42,608 nt of DNA, from assembly GCA_003161255.1 (NCBI GenBank), contig PMOQ01000028.1, positions 43,586-86,193 on the forward strand, given 5' to 3'. The first letter of the stretch is position 1; each line of letters opens with the position of its first letter. The stretch is from Acidimicrobiaceae bacterium. Lineage in GTDB: Bacteria; Actinomycetota; Acidimicrobiia; Acidimicrobiales; RAAP-2. Of this stretch, positions 8,588 to 17,739 are shown one piece after another. The position numbers were made by a program, and so were the translations under genes. A model generated the notes under the pieces. That model did no database searches, was not told where the DNA came from, and saw only the letters and a list, made by a program, of their open reading frames with translations.

Positions 8588-9259
8588 TCACTCCCGCCCC
8601 TCGATCGTCCAGGAGTCGGGGTCGGGAAGCCGCTCGATCAAATTGGAGACCAGCGCGGCCCGGTCGACGCGGACGAGCTCGCTCGCAACGGCGGTCGTCG
8701 CCTCGAGGTCGCGTGTCGCGGCGGCTCGCTCGTCGCCGAGGTCGAGGAGCTCGGTCAGGTCGGCCCAATCGACGCCGAGATAGGCGAGGGAATGGCACAT
8801 CGACCCCTCCCGACCCCGCCATTGCGCGACGCCGACCACCTTGCGACCGCGATGGCGCACCTCGCCCGCGGCCACACCGGCGAAGCAGATCAGGTCCGAC
8901 CACTGCGAGCGGATCGGCGGGCCCCCGTGCACCTCGAGATCGGCCGTCCCGAGGGACTCGGCCCACCACCGACCCACCCAGGCACCGGATTGGGCGACGT
9001 CGTCGTTCCAGAGGGGATCGTCCCTCGGCACCCAAGTGTCGACCCACACCGCCCGGTCGGGCTGGACGAGCACCGCCCCTCCCCCGCTGCGCCGGCGGGC
9101 CAGCTCGACCCCGCGGGCCGCCACCGCGGCCATATCGACGATGCCGGCGTCCTGGGTGCTCCCGAGGACCAGGGTCGATCGATCCACCCGGCGGATGAAT
9201 GCGGTTCGCCGTCCGATGCCGCGGATCGCGTCCGCGTCGAACAAGGCACGCTCGCGCAC
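8588..9259 (-). CDS. Lipoate/biotin protein ligase family protein
   Basis: The 223-residue protein carries the family signature RRRSGGGAVLV (about 56-66) and a conserved-looking lysine in RKVVGVAQWRGREGS (about 139-153). In this family such residues bind the activated lipoyl- or biotinyl-adenylate. It is shorter than classical LplA, which has an extra C-terminal domain, and resembles the single-domain octanoyl or lipoate transferases. No lipoylated enzyme genes lie nearby to settle the substrate. It follows the HNH gene by 24 bases in the same direction, so the two are probably cotranscribed. Confidence 0.75.
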   Translation of the reverse strand: MRERALFDADAIRGIGRRTAFIRRVDRSTLVLGSTQDAGIVDMAAVAARGVELARRRSGGGAVLVQPDRAVWVDTWVPRDDPLWNDDVAQSGAWVGRWWAESLGTADLEVHGGPPIRSQWSDLICFAGVAAGEVRHRGRKVVGVAQWRGREGSMCHSLAYLGVDWADLTELLDLGDERAAATRDLEATTAVASELVRVDRAALVSNLIERLPDPDSWTIEGRE

Positions 9260-9283
9260 TCGATCCTCAGCCGGGTGTGTCGT

Positions 9284-9793
9284 TCAGGACGCCGAGGCGA
9301 GATAGGGGGCCCACAGCGGATCGACCTCGGAGAGGTGCCGGAGCCGCCACAGATGTCCCTCGGGCGCGCGGGGCTGGAATGGCAGGGACCACCCGAGCTC
9401 GTCGAGCAGTTGGTCACCCTTGGCCAGGTTGTCCTGCTGGCACGACGCGACGACGTTGGCCCAGTCGTGGCGCCCGCCCCGACTCTTCGGGATGACGTGG
9501 TCGACGGTGTCGGCCGCGGCCGAGCAGTAGGCGCACCGGCCGCCGTCGCGCCGGAGCACGGCCCGACGGGTGAGCGGCGGGGTCCGGGCCCAACGCGGGA
9601 TCCGGACCATGTGGAGGAGCCGCACGATGGCGGGCACCGTGACGTCGAGCTGGGCCGAGTGGAAGACGGGTGCCTCGGGTCGAAAGGCGACGGGCTCGGC
9701 CCGGCCACCCAGCACGAGCACCACTGCGCGGCGATCCGAGACGAGCGCGAGCGGCTCGTAACTCGCATTGAGCAACAGGACCCGGCCCATCAC
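9284..9793 (-). CDS. HNH endonuclease family protein
   Basis: The 169-residue protein has an N-terminal domain opening with GRVLLLNASYEPL, typical of a common stand-alone HNH family. The zinc-type HNH core follows: RRDGGRCAYC (Cys pair), DHVIPKSRGGRHDWANVV (DH dyad, central Asn) and the second metal-site part CQQDNLAKGD. It likely nicks or cuts DNA, but the biological role of these chromosomal HNH proteins is not well defined. It begins nine bases after the stop of the 92-residue gene upstream. No toxin, phage or restriction genes accompany it. Confidence 0.88.
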   Translation of the reverse strand: MMGRVLLLNASYEPLALVSDRRAVVLVLGGRAEPVAFRPEAPVFHSAQLDVTVPAIVRLLHMVRIPRWARTPPLTRRAVLRRDGGRCAYCSAAADTVDHVIPKSRGGRHDWANVVASCQQDNLAKGDQLLDELGWSLPFQPRAPEGHLWRLRHLSEVDPLWAPYLASAS

Positions 9794-9802
9794 GCCAGCA
9801 GG

Positions 9803-10081
9803 CTACCGGCGGGGCGGTCGCGCACGCTGGCACCACGCGAGGTAGTCGATGACGTCCCCCGTGCTTGGGCGTCCCTCCCATTCCCTCCCGAAGGCGGTCT
9901 CCATCCGGAAGCGCCAGAACTCGGCATCGGGTACCGGCAGGAACGGGGGCCGGCGCCACCAACCGGGCCGAGCCAGCCGCCGGAGCACCCCGAACGACGC
10001 CGGCCACAGGCCCGGCCGGAGGGCCACCGCCCGCACAACGGTCGCGGCATCCCGACCCCAGGCCACCCGGCGGTCACCCAC
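9803..10081 (-). CDS. Small protein of unknown function (92 residues)
   Basis: The reading frame is open upstream to 10354, but the convincing part starts at GTG 10079-10081, preceded by GGAG with five bases between. It overlaps the ROK kinase stop by eight bases. The protein opens with VGDRRVAWGRDAATVVRAVA, then has a Trp/Pro-rich centre (RPGWWRRPPFLPVPD) and an acidic segment ending DVIDYLAWCQ. No membrane helix, signal or catalytic motif is seen. The composition and tight packing between the kinase and the HNH gene argue for a real gene. I recognise no function. Confidence 0.7.
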   Translation of the reverse strand: MGDRRVAWGRDAATVVRAVALRPGLWPASFGVLRRLARPGWWRRPPFLPVPDAEFWRFRMETAFGREWEGRPSTGDVIDYLAWCQRARPPRR

Positions 10082-10970
10082 CGTCGCTCCCCGTCCCGGA
10101 TCTCGAGTCCCGGAACCGCCACCCGACCGCGCCCGCACCGACCAGCGGCCCATGCGCACCGAGCCCGGCCGGCTCGATGCGGGTGTCGGCTGAGAACTCC
10201 ATGCGCGCCCGAAACGCGATCTCGGCGCGGGCCGCGGCGAAGAACGGCTCACCGAATCCGAGGGCGACCGACCCGGCGACGACGGCCAGCTCGAGGTCGA
10301 GCAGGTTGGCCACCGACGCGACCGCACGGCCGACGAGCGTGCCCGTCCGGGCAATGACCTCTGCGCTGGCCTCCGCCGGCGGGTGCCCGGTCGTCTCGGC
10401 GATCGCAGTCCCCGACGCCTCCGCCTCCAGGCAACCGAAGCCGCCGCACGAGCACCTCCGGCCGTCGGGTTCGACGATCACGTGTCCGATGTGCCCGGCA
10501 TTGCCGAGACGGCCGTCGAGCAGCGCTCCATCGAGCACGATCCCGCCGCCGACTCCGGTCGACACCACCATGGCCAGATAGTTGGCACAGCCGACCGCCG
10601 CGCCGCGCCAGCCCTCGCCGAGCGCGAGCGCCTTGGCATCGTTGTCGACCTGCGTCGGCACGCCGGCGAGCTCGGCCACCCGGACCCGCAACGGGAACTT
10701 GCGCCAGGCCCCGATGTTGAGCGGGGAGACGGTCGCGCCGCCCCGTTCCATCGGCCCCCCGCAGCCGACGCCACACACCTCGATCGCGCCGGCGGGCGCG
10801 TGGGCGGCGACGGCGCGGATCAGTGCCTCGAGGGGCGCCCAGACAACCTCGGGGTCGTCCGAGTCGGCCGTTGGGACGTGGTCGGCGTGGGTGAGCTCAC
10901 CCTGCCTGTCGACGAGGGCCGCCGCCATCTTGGTGCCGCCGATGTCGACGGCCAGACAGAGCGGTTCCAC
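10074..10970 (-). CDS. ROK-family sugar kinase, glucokinase-like
   Basis: ROK kinases phosphorylate sugars with ATP in the cytoplasm. The 298-residue protein opens with the ATP-binding DIGGTKMAAALVD (about 9-21). It has the sugar-site segment QVDNDAKALALGEGWRGAA, the phosphate-2 loop MVVSTGVGGGIVLDG, and the ROK zinc signature GHIGHVIVEP with CSCGGFGCLE. Length is normal for ROK glucokinases. A ROK repressor is excluded because there is no N-terminal helix-turn-helix. The DUF3040 gene ends 12 bases upstream, so the two may share a transcript. The exact sugar cannot be read from sequence; glucose is most likely. Confidence 0.88.
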   Translation of the reverse strand: MEPLCLAVDIGGTKMAAALVDRQGELTHADHVPTADSDDPEVVWAPLEALIRAVAAHAPAGAIEVCGVGCGGPMERGGATVSPLNIGAWRKFPLRVRVAELAGVPTQVDNDAKALALGEGWRGAAVGCANYLAMVVSTGVGGGIVLDGALLDGRLGNAGHIGHVIVEPDGRRCSCGGFGCLEAEASGTAIAETTGHPPAEASAEVIARTGTLVGRAVASVANLLDLELAVVAGSVALGFGEPFFAAARAEIAFRARMEFSADTRIEPAGLGAHGPLVGAGAVGWRFRDSRSGTGSDGG

Positions 10971-10982
10971 CTGTCGGTGGGC

Positions 10983-11381
10983 TCAGCGGTCGCGACGGAA
11001 CCGTGTGCGAAGCCAGGTCCGGGCGTTGTCGACAGCGCCTTCGATCCCGGGTTGATCGGAGCTCTCCGGGCGGTCCTGGTGGAGCGAGCGGGTCAGGTCG
11101 TGCCAGCCGGCCTTGCCCATGCGGCGCAGGTTCCGCTCGAAGACCACGGCGCAGGCGAACATCAAGGCGACCCCGAGGAAGCCGACGGCGACCGAGTGGG
11201 GATAGAAGATCACCAGGATGGCCACCCCGGCGAAGAAGCCCAGGGCGGCCCACTTGCAGTAGCGGCCGGCGTGGCGGTACACGGTCTCGGAGCGGACGCG
11301 CTCTGCGAACTGGGGGTCCTGTCGGACCAGGGATTCCTCCAGCTCAGCCAGGATTCGCTGTTCGTGATCAGAGAGCGGCAC
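10983..11381 (-). CDS. DUF3040 family membrane protein
   Basis: DUF3040 proteins are small actinobacterial membrane proteins of unknown role. The N-terminal signature PLSDHEQRILAELEESLVRQDPQFA is followed by two hydrophobic segments, WAALGFFAGVAILVIFYP and VAVGFLGVALMFACAVVF, and a basic C-terminal tail. GTG 11379-11381 is chosen because family members begin at (M)PLSEHEQ and a GAGGGAGG purine tract sits just upstream; an in-frame GTG at 11406-11408 would add nine residues. The protein has 132 residues from the chosen start. Confidence 0.85.
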   Translation of the reverse strand: MPLSDHEQRILAELEESLVRQDPQFAERVRSETVYRHAGRYCKWAALGFFAGVAILVIFYPHSVAVGFLGVALMFACAVVFERNLRRMGKAGWHDLTRSLHQDRPESSDQPGIEGAVDNARTWLRTRFRRDR

Positions 11382-11548
11382 TGCCCTCCCTCTCTCGACC
11401 TCGGTCACTCCGCCGCGCCACGGTGAACGTACCTCCTGGCACGGGACTCATCGCCGCACCCTCATGCGACTCCAACGGGGACGAGTCTACGGCGACGTTC
11501 GCTCCTGCGCCGCACGCCCCGGTCGAATTCCGCCTCATCGGAGGGGAG

Positions 11549-11809
11549 TCAGGACGAACGGCGGGACCGGCGGCCGAGGAGCGCTCCGATCCCGGCCCCG
11601 CACGCGCCGGCGATCGCGAGCGCGGCGATGATCGGCGACCGGGTGCTCACGAACCAAAAGTGGATCTTGACGTCCTGGGTGTTGGCGAGGGCGAACCAGA
11701 CCACCAGCACCGTCAGCACCCCGGACAGGACCAGCCGGGCATCCCGGCGGCGGCCGCCCGGAGTGGGCTCGGCGACCTGGTGCTCATCGAACTCATGTGG
11801 AACGGTCAT
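11549..11809 (-). CDS. LapA-domain (DUF1049) small membrane protein
   Basis: The 86-residue protein has a polar N-terminal third and two hydrophobic helices separated by a short loop, LANTQDVKIHFWFVSTRSP. That loop, with NTQ and a following I-x-F, is typical of LapA-domain proteins. These are small membrane proteins of loosely defined envelope function; in proteobacteria LapA is linked to lipopolysaccharide assembly, which would not apply here. It ends with a basic GRRSRRSS tail. It lies 42 bases beyond the MMPL stop in the same direction. Confidence 0.75.
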   Translation of the reverse strand: MTVPHEFDEHQVAEPTPGGRRRDARLVLSGVLTVLVVWFALANTQDVKIHFWFVSTRSPIIAALAIAGACGAGIGALLGRRSRRSS

Positions 11810-11851
11810 GGCGCCCCTCCCGGTCTCGATCCTGGAGAACCGATCGTGCCA

Positions 11852-14152
11852 CTACTTTGGCGGGGTCCGCGTCTCGGTGGTGTCGTGCGGGCTGCGCCCC
11901 ATGGCCGACGGCCACCAGTTCCATCGGCCGAACAGGGTGACCGTCGCAGGCACGAGCACGGTCCGCACGACGAAGGTGTCGAGCAGGATGCCGACGGCCA
12001 GCCCGAACCCGACCGACTCGACCGAGCTCCCTCCGGGTTGCCGAGCCGAGATCACCGCGAAGACCGCGAAGGTCCCCGCCAGGACGAGCCCGGCCGAGGT
12101 CACGGTCGAGCCGGTGGCGCCGATGGCCTTCACCACCGCCTCGCGCAGCGGCAACCGGGCCGCCTCCTCCCGGATCCGCGACATGACCAAGATGTTGTAG
12201 TCCTCGCCGAGCGCCAGCAAGAAGATGAACATGAGGAACGGCAGGATGAAGGTCAGCCCGCCCTGGTGGGCGAAGTAGATGAACACGATCACGGCGAGCC
12301 CGAGCGAGGCCAGATAGGAGATGACCACGCTGGCCAAGAGGTACAGCGGCGCGACCAGGCTCCGGAGCACGAGGGCCAGGATGATTCCGATCACGAAGAC
12401 CGCGATGGGCACGATGCGCTTCAGGTCACGGTCCGAGATCGAGCTCACGTCGCTCAGCGCGGGGGCCTCCCCGGCCACGCCGCTCTTCGTGGCACCGACG
12501 GCGTGGGCCACGCCGTCGAACGCGCTGCGGACGGCTGGGATCGCGTTGATCGCCGCGGTTGTCGTCGGGTCCCCGACCTTCAAACCGGCCTCCCATTGGA
12601 CGGTCGTGCCAGCGCCGCTGATGAACCGGGCCGTGGCGCGGTAGCTGTTGTAGAGCGCCACCGGTACGCCGGTCCCGGCCGGTTCGGCGGCCGGCAGCTG
12701 GAGCGCCGGGCCGAGCTGGTTGTGCAACGACGTCAGCTCCGACGGGGTGATCGGGTTGCCGTTGGGGTCGAGCGGTCCGACCAGCTTCGAGAACTGGCCC
12801 GTCGCCCGGAGCAACTGGGTCGCCTTCACCAGCCTGCTCGGGTCCGAGAATGCCGATTCGGGCAGGGCCATGATCAGGTTCGTCGGGTTCGCGGTGGCTG
12901 CCGGGAAGTGCTTCTGGAACGCCGCGTTGCCTGCCGCGGCACTCGTCCCCGGTGGAGCCGTGAGCGTCCCACCGAACCCTCCGGGCTTGTAGCCGACGAC
13001 CGCGATGGCGAGGGCGCCGAAGACGAGGACGCCGATCATGAGCGACAACGCCGGCCGCTGCACGAGCCGCGCCGCAGTGCGACCCCACAAGCCGCCCCGA
13101 GCGTCACGCTGGTGCAGCTTGAACGGCCAGAAGGTCGCGCGCCCGACGATCGCGAGCAGGGCCGGCAGCAGGGTCAACCCGGCCAGCAGCATCACCGCGA
13201 TGCCGACGGCCAACGGCGGCCCGAGGTCCTTGTAGAGGCCGAAGTCGGCCAAGGACAGGCTGAGCAGGGCCAGGATCACCGTCGAGGCGGAGCCGGCGAT
13301 CGACTCCCCCACCCGGGACACCGCGATCTCGACGGCCTCGTGGCCGGTGCGCCCGGCTTGGAGTTCCTCGCGCACCCGGAACACGAGGAACAGGCCGTAG
13401 TCGGTTCCCGCACCCAATATGAGCACGATCAAGAGCAGCTGGGTGATCGACGACACCTTCAAACCAACCGAGCCCAACCCCCCGATCAATGCCCCGGCGA
13501 GCTGCAGGACGATGGCGGCGGGCAGCAAGGTGAGGAGGGGGGCCACGACCGAGCGGAAGATGAAGACGAGCAGGATGATGATCAGCAACAGGGAGGCCAG
13601 CTGGGTCTCCTTGCCCTGCTTGTCCGACTGGGCCTGGTTGGCCACCTCGGTGGCCTCCTGTCCGGCGAAGTGCACATGGAGGTCGCCCGGCACGGACGTG
13701 TCGTTGACGACCACCTGCATCTTGTCGACGAGCGTCTTGAGTGACGGGATGTCGTTCGGGGAGTCCCTGGACAGCACCAGCACCTGTGCGGCCTGGCGGT
13801 CGGGCGAGACACCGGCGAACTGGACGAGGTCGACGGTCGGGACCTTGCGCAACGCCGTCGCAAGCGACTGGGCGGCCGAGAGGTCCGACGCGCTCAGCGT
13901 CGCGCCCGAGGAGACGAACACGACCTGGATGAGCGACTGGTCGGACGGCCCGGTCAACGGCTCGGCGAGGTCGGCCGCCTGGTTGCTCGGGGCGCTGGCC
14001 GGCAGGAAGGCGCTGTTGTTGTTGTTGACCTCGCTGCCGAGGCTTGGCAGGGCGTGCACGGCCGCGCCGGTGCCGACGAGCCAGAGCACGACGATCAACC
14101 AACGGAATCTGACCACGCCACGTCCGAGCGCACGAAAGACTGCGTCTACCAA
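11852..14152 (-). CDS. MMPL/RND-family transporter
   Basis: The 766-residue protein has the RND layout. A membrane helix near the N-terminus (WLIVVLWLVGTGAAVHALP) precedes an external domain, then comes a helical bundle with GAGTDYGLFLVFRVREELQ. A second external domain follows, and a second bundle contains LGEDYNILVMSRIREEAARL. The paired TDYG and EDYN segments hold the acidic-tyrosine residues used for proton coupling in MmpL transporters. MMPL proteins export lipids, siderophores or drugs across the actinobacterial membrane. No polyketide or lipid biosynthetic genes are adjacent, so the cargo is unknown. It is divergent from the nitronate monooxygenase-like gene. Confidence 0.92.
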   Translation of the reverse strand: MVDAVFRALGRGVVRFRWLIVVLWLVGTGAAVHALPSLGSEVNNNNSAFLPASAPSNQAADLAEPLTGPSDQSLIQVVFVSSGATLSASDLSAAQSLATALRKVPTVDLVQFAGVSPDRQAAQVLVLSRDSPNDIPSLKTLVDKMQVVVNDTSVPGDLHVHFAGQEATEVANQAQSDKQGKETQLASLLLIIILLVFIFRSVVAPLLTLLPAAIVLQLAGALIGGLGSVGLKVSSITQLLLIVLILGAGTDYGLFLVFRVREELQAGRTGHEAVEIAVSRVGESIAGSASTVILALLSLSLADFGLYKDLGPPLAVGIAVMLLAGLTLLPALLAIVGRATFWPFKLHQRDARGGLWGRTAARLVQRPALSLMIGVLVFGALAIAVVGYKPGGFGGTLTAPPGTSAAAGNAAFQKHFPAATANPTNLIMALPESAFSDPSRLVKATQLLRATGQFSKLVGPLDPNGNPITPSELTSLHNQLGPALQLPAAEPAGTGVPVALYNSYRATARFISGAGTTVQWEAGLKVGDPTTTAAINAIPAVRSAFDGVAHAVGATKSGVAGEAPALSDVSSISDRDLKRIVPIAVFVIGIILALVLRSLVAPLYLLASVVISYLASLGLAVIVFIYFAHQGGLTFILPFLMFIFLLALGEDYNILVMSRIREEAARLPLREAVVKAIGATGSTVTSAGLVLAGTFAVFAVISARQPGGSSVESVGFGLAVGILLDTFVVRTVLVPATVTLFGRWNWWPSAMGRSPHDTTETRTPPK

Positions 14153-14295
14153 GCCGGGTCTCCTTGGAAGCTGGCCGAACTGGCGAAATCGGGCGTCGGC
14201 GCGGGCTTAAGCGTGATGCCCGGTACGCCCAGCCCGCAATTCCGCGAAGCTGGCCCGAGCGACCAACAGCAGTATTGCGGACCCAAGGAGGGCCC

Positions 14296-15264
14296 ATGCG
14301 CACCCGTCTGACCGAGCTCCTCGACATCGAACACCCCGTGATGCTGGCCGGGATGGGCGGGGTCTCCTACGCGCCGCTGGTGGCGGCCGTTTCCGCCGCC
14401 GGTGGCTTCGGCTGCCTCGGCGCCTCCACCATGTCGGCGGAGATGCTGGTCTCCGAGATGGCGGCGGTCCGGGCGGTGACCGATCGGCCGTTCGGGGTCG
14501 ACTTGCTGGCGGTCATGGGCGACGAGCTGGTCCGTCGGGTCCAAGTCCTGATCGACGGCGGGGCAAGCCTGTTCGTGGCCGGCCTCGGGGTCCCGACCGA
14601 CGCGGTCGACCTGTGCCACAAGCACGGCGTCCTCGTGGCGAGCATGTGCGGAAAGGTGCTCCACGCGGAGCGGGCGGTGGCGTCGGGCTGCGACCTCGTG
14701 GTTGCCCAGGGCACCGAGGCCGGCGGCCACACCGGCCAGGTGGCCACGATGCCGCTCGTCCCCCAGGTCGTCGACGCGGTCGGTGACAGGGTGCCGGTCG
14801 TCGCAGCCGGAGGCATCTTCGACGGGCGGGGTCTCGCCGCCGCACTGGCCCTCGGTGCGGACGGCGTCTGGGTGGGCACCCGCTTCATCGCAACCCCCGA
14901 AGCCCGGAGCGTGGCCGGCTACAAGGAGGCGCTGCTCGCGGCCGGTGAGGACGGGACGCTGATCACGAGGGCGTACTCGGGCAAGCCGATGCGGGTGCTG
15001 CGCAACGACTACACGAACCACTTCGTCGAGCATCCCGACGAGATCGAGGCCTTCCCCACCCAGCTCAGGAATGCGTTGGGCGCCAATGCCTGGCACCTCG
15101 GCGGGGACGAGGGAACCGAGGGCATCGATCAGACCAAGGAGGGGTTCCCGGCCGGCCAGGGCGTGGGCGGCATCGACGAGCTGGTCCCGTCCGGAGAGCT
15201 CGTCGCTCGGTTCGTTGCCGAGGCGGATGCGGCGATGGCCAAGATGGCCGCGATCTCCGGATAG
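14296..15264 (+). CDS. Nitronate monooxygenase-like FMN enzyme (NPD family)
   Basis: Members of this TIM-barrel family bind FMN and oxidise nitronates or act as related reductases. The 322-residue protein opens with RLTELLDIEHPVMLAGMGG. It carries the barrel segments LVVAQGTEAGGHTG (the histidine is the catalytic-base candidate), VPVVAAGGIFDGRGLAAALALGADGVWVGTRF (flavin phosphate site) and a late AYSGKPMRVLRN. ATG 14296 follows AAGGAGG by four bases. The frame is open upstream to 14164, but that stretch is intergenic. It converges on msrA, the stops being seven bases apart. Confidence 0.85.
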   Translation: MRTRLTELLDIEHPVMLAGMGGVSYAPLVAAVSAAGGFGCLGASTMSAEMLVSEMAAVRAVTDRPFGVDLLAVMGDELVRRVQVLIDGGASLFVAGLGVPTDAVDLCHKHGVLVASMCGKVLHAERAVASGCDLVVAQGTEAGGHTGQVATMPLVPQVVDAVGDRVPVVAAGGIFDGRGLAAALALGADGVWVGTRFIATPEARSVAGYKEALLAAGEDGTLITRAYSGKPMRVLRNDYTNHFVEHPDEIEAFPTQLRNALGANAWHLGGDEGTEGIDQTKEGFPAGQGVGGIDELVPSGELVARFVAEADAAMAKMAAISG

Positions 15265-15271
15265 TTAATAG

Positions 15272-15934
15272 TTAGGAGTCCGAACCGCCGAGCACGCCGA
15301 TCGGGCATGACACGCCGGTCCCGCCGAGCCCGCAGTAGCCGTTGGGGTTGGCCGCCAGATACTGCTGGTGGTACTCCTCGGCGTAGAAGAACGGCCCCCC
15401 CGAGGCGAATTCGGTCGTGATCTCGCCGAACTCGGCTTCGCCGAGCCGTTCCTCGAAGGCCTTCTTCACCTCGGCCGCCTCGGTGGCCTGGTCGCTCGAC
15501 CGGAAGTAGATCGCCGACCGGTACTGGGTGCCGACGTCGTTGCCCTGCCGCATGCCCTGTGTCGGGTCATGGCTCTCGAAGAATTTGCCGACGAGTTGGC
15601 GGTAGCTGATCTTGGTCGGGTCGAACACCACCAGCACCGCCTCGGCATGGCCGGTCCGGCCGCTGCAGACCTCTTCGTAGGTCGGGTTGGGCGTGAAACC
15701 ACCTGCGTACCCGACCGCCGTCGTGTACACCCCGTCGAGCTGCCAGAAGATGCGCTCGGCGCCCCAGAAGCAGCCGAGCGCGAACACCGCCTGCTCGAGG
15801 CCCGCCGGGAACGGGGGTGCCATGGGTGTCCCCAACACCCGGTGACGGCCCGGCGACACGATCGGGTTGGGCCGACCGCTGAGCGCCCTCGACGCGTCGA
15901 TCATCTCGCTCTTGTGACTTGAGAAAATTCCCAT
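15272..15934 (-). CDS. msrA: Peptide-methionine (S)-S-oxide reductase MsrA
   Basis: MsrA repairs methionine-S-sulfoxide in proteins and free methionine. The 220-residue protein contains the catalytic motif [11 protein letters not shown] with the nucleophilic cysteine at about residue 55, then GYAGG, the EYHQQYL segment, and a C-terminal NGYCGLGG plus SCPIG pair of cysteines suited to resolving the disulfide. ATG 15932-15934 is chosen because GGAGG lies five bases upstream. The first 40 residues match the N-terminal extension seen in actinobacterial MsrA. It runs in the same direction as the DUF427 gene upstream and lies beside egtB and egtD. Confidence 0.96.
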   Translation of the reverse strand: MGIFSSHKSEMIDASRALSGRPNPIVSPGRHRVLGTPMAPPFPAGLEQAVFALGCFWGAERIFWQLDGVYTTAVGYAGGFTPNPTYEEVCSGRTGHAEAVLVVFDPTKISYRQLVGKFFESHDPTQGMRQGNDVGTQYRSAIYFRSSDQATEAAEVKKAFEERLGEAEFGEITTEFASGGPFFYAEEYHQQYLAANPNGYCGLGGTGVSCPIGVLGGSDS

Positions 15935-15975
15935 GTCGACCTCCGGGTCAGCGTCCAGGGAGCTGGACGCGTTTG

Positions 15976-16260
15976 CTAAGCGACGACAACGCCCTTCCAG
16001 AACGCGAAACGGTCCTTGATCTCCAAGGCGGCGTCCATCGGGTCCGGGTAGAACCACGCCCCGTCAGCGGCCCGCACCCCGTTCACGACGACGTCCTTGT
16101 AGCTGGCCAGCCCCTTCCAGGAGCAGACCGTGTGGTTGTCGCTCGGCTCGAGGTACTCGGTTTTCACGGCCGCTGGCGGGAAGTAGTGGTTGCCCTCCAC
16201 GACTACGGTTTCGTCGCTCTCGGCCACCACCGTTCCATTGAACGTGGCCCGAATCGTCAT
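15976..16260 (-). CDS. DUF427 family protein
   Basis: The 94-residue protein opens with [28 protein letters not shown] and contains the DUF427 hallmark [15 protein letters not shown], followed by AAWFYPDP-like residues ([12 protein letters not shown]) and FAFWKGV. DUF427 is a small all-beta fold found singly or in pairs in actinobacteria; its biochemical role is not established. ATG 16258-16260 is chosen because the family opening begins there. It sits 41 bases upstream of msrA in the same direction and is divergent from egtB across about 186 bases. Confidence 0.88.
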   Translation of the reverse strand: MTIRATFNGTVVAESDETVVVEGNHYFPPAAVKTEYLEPSDNHTVCSWKGLASYKDVVVNGVRAADGAWFYPDPMDAALEIKDRFAFWKGVVVA

Positions 16261-16446
16261 GATCGGGAGCCTATCTGGAACAAAACGCAGATCGTCCCCG
16301 CCGACCAGGGGATTTTCGATCGGAATTCGTGGGCGCCGCCGCACAGTTCTGGGGCCCACGAAGCTACGGTTGTTCCGAGACACTCGAATCCCGGCGCTCC
16401 AGCTCAACCCTGGTGCGATCCGCCGGGACGCCGAAGAGGTGCGCCA

Positions 16447-17694
16447 ATGGCCACAATCGACCCCGAGGTCCGTTCCTCCCTGTTGCGGCAGCGCTACTCG
16501 GACGTCCGGGAGCACACCGAAGACCTGGCCGCGCCCCTGTCCCCCGAGGACCAGATGGTCCAGTCGATGCCCGACGTCAGCCCGACCAAGTGGCACCGGG
16601 GTCACACGACATGGTTCTTCGAGACCTTCGTGTTGCCCCGCCAGAACGCCGACTACAGCCCCTTCCATCCGGCCTTCGGGTACATCTTCAACTCGTACTA
16701 CGAGGCCATCGGCTCGCGGCACCCCCGGGACCAGCGCGGATTGATCTCGCGACCGGGCGTCGGCGAGGTGGCCGACTACCGAAACCACGTCGACAAGGCG
16801 ATGGCCGAGCTCTTCGACTCCCGGTCAGACGATCAAACACTCTCGTTGGCCGAGCTCGGGCTCCATCACGAGCAACAGCATCAAGAGCTGCTCCTCATGG
16901 ACATCAAGCATGTGCTGTCGTGCAACCCGCTCCAGCCCGAATACCGCCCGAACGACGAGCCGTTCGCGGCGGTGTCCAACCGGCTCGGCTGGGCCGAGCA
17001 CCCGGGCGGCCAGGTCGAGGTCGGGCACACCGGATTCGGGTTCGGGTTCGACAACGAATTCCCGCGTCACCGGGCCCTGTTGACCCCCTTCGCTCTGGCC
17101 GACCGCCTGGTGACCTGTGGCGAATGGATCGAGTTCATGGAGGACGGGGGCTACAGCCGACCCGAGCTGTGGCTGTCCGACGGCTGGGCCAGTGCGAACG
17201 ACCAGGGATGGGACTCACCCCTCTACTGGTCCCGGGAGGACGGTGTCTGGCGCGTCTTCACGCTCTCCGGCTCGCGGCCGGTCGTAGAGAGTGAGCCCGT
17301 CTGCCACGTCAGTTACTACGAGGCCGACGCCTACGCGCACTGGACCGGGCTCCGCCTCCCCACCGAGACCGAGTGGGAGGTCATTGCGGCGCAGATCGCA
17401 CCGGACCCCGCCGGCGGCTCCCATCTCCATCCGGTGCCCGGCGACCGGGTCCTCGGCGACCTTTGTGGTGAGGTATGGCAATGGACGGCCAGTGCGTACA
17501 GCCCGTATCCGGGGTTCCGGGCCGCCCCGGGGGCGGTCGGTGAGTACAACGGGAAGTTCATGGTGAACCAGCACGTGCTCCGGGGCGGCGCCTGCGTCAC
17601 ACCCGACGACCACACTCGTGCCACCTACCGGAACTTCTTCCATCCCTCTTCGCGCTGGGCATTCAGCGGGCTGCGACTGGCCCGCGACAGCTAG
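16447..17694 (+). CDS. egtB: Ergothioneine biosynthesis sulfoxide synthase EgtB
   Basis: EgtB is a non-heme iron enzyme that joins hercynine to a thiol donor using oxygen. The 415-residue protein has an N-terminal DinB-type helical domain with iron-ligand candidates in KWHRGHTTWFFE (about 48-59) and the HxxxH of LHHEQQHQE (about 139-147). A C-terminal formylglycine-generating-enzyme-like domain ends in YRNFFHPSSRWAFSGLRLARD. ATG 16447 follows GAGGT with six bases between; the frame is open upstream but without homology. egtD follows after 45 bases. egtA and egtC are not in the window, so the sulfur donor (cysteine or gamma-glutamylcysteine) is open. Confidence 0.93.
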   Translation: MATIDPEVRSSLLRQRYSDVREHTEDLAAPLSPEDQMVQSMPDVSPTKWHRGHTTWFFETFVLPRQNADYSPFHPAFGYIFNSYYEAIGSRHPRDQRGLISRPGVGEVADYRNHVDKAMAELFDSRSDDQTLSLAELGLHHEQQHQELLLMDIKHVLSCNPLQPEYRPNDEPFAAVSNRLGWAEHPGGQVEVGHTGFGFGFDNEFPRHRALLTPFALADRLVTCGEWIEFMEDGGYSRPELWLSDGWASANDQGWDSPLYWSREDGVWRVFTLSGSRPVVESEPVCHVSYYEADAYAHWTGLRLPTETEWEVIAAQIAPDPAGGSHLHPVPGDRVLGDLCGEVWQWTASAYSPYPGFRAAPGAVGEYNGKFMVNQHVLRGGACVTPDDHTRATYRNFFHPSSRWAFSGLRLARDS

Positions 17695-17739
17695 TCCACC
17701 AGCCCAGACCGACCACTCGATCGCCCTTCGGAGCTGTCC

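Noticed and set aside
11003-13744. A 913-residue plus-strand frame opposite the MMPL gene
   Set aside because: It has no recognisable domain and spans several real minus-strand genes and their gaps.
15919-16446. Upstream extension of the egtB frame to 15919
   Set aside because: It overlaps the divergent DUF427 and msrA genes and lacks homology; ATG 16447 has a good ribosome site.
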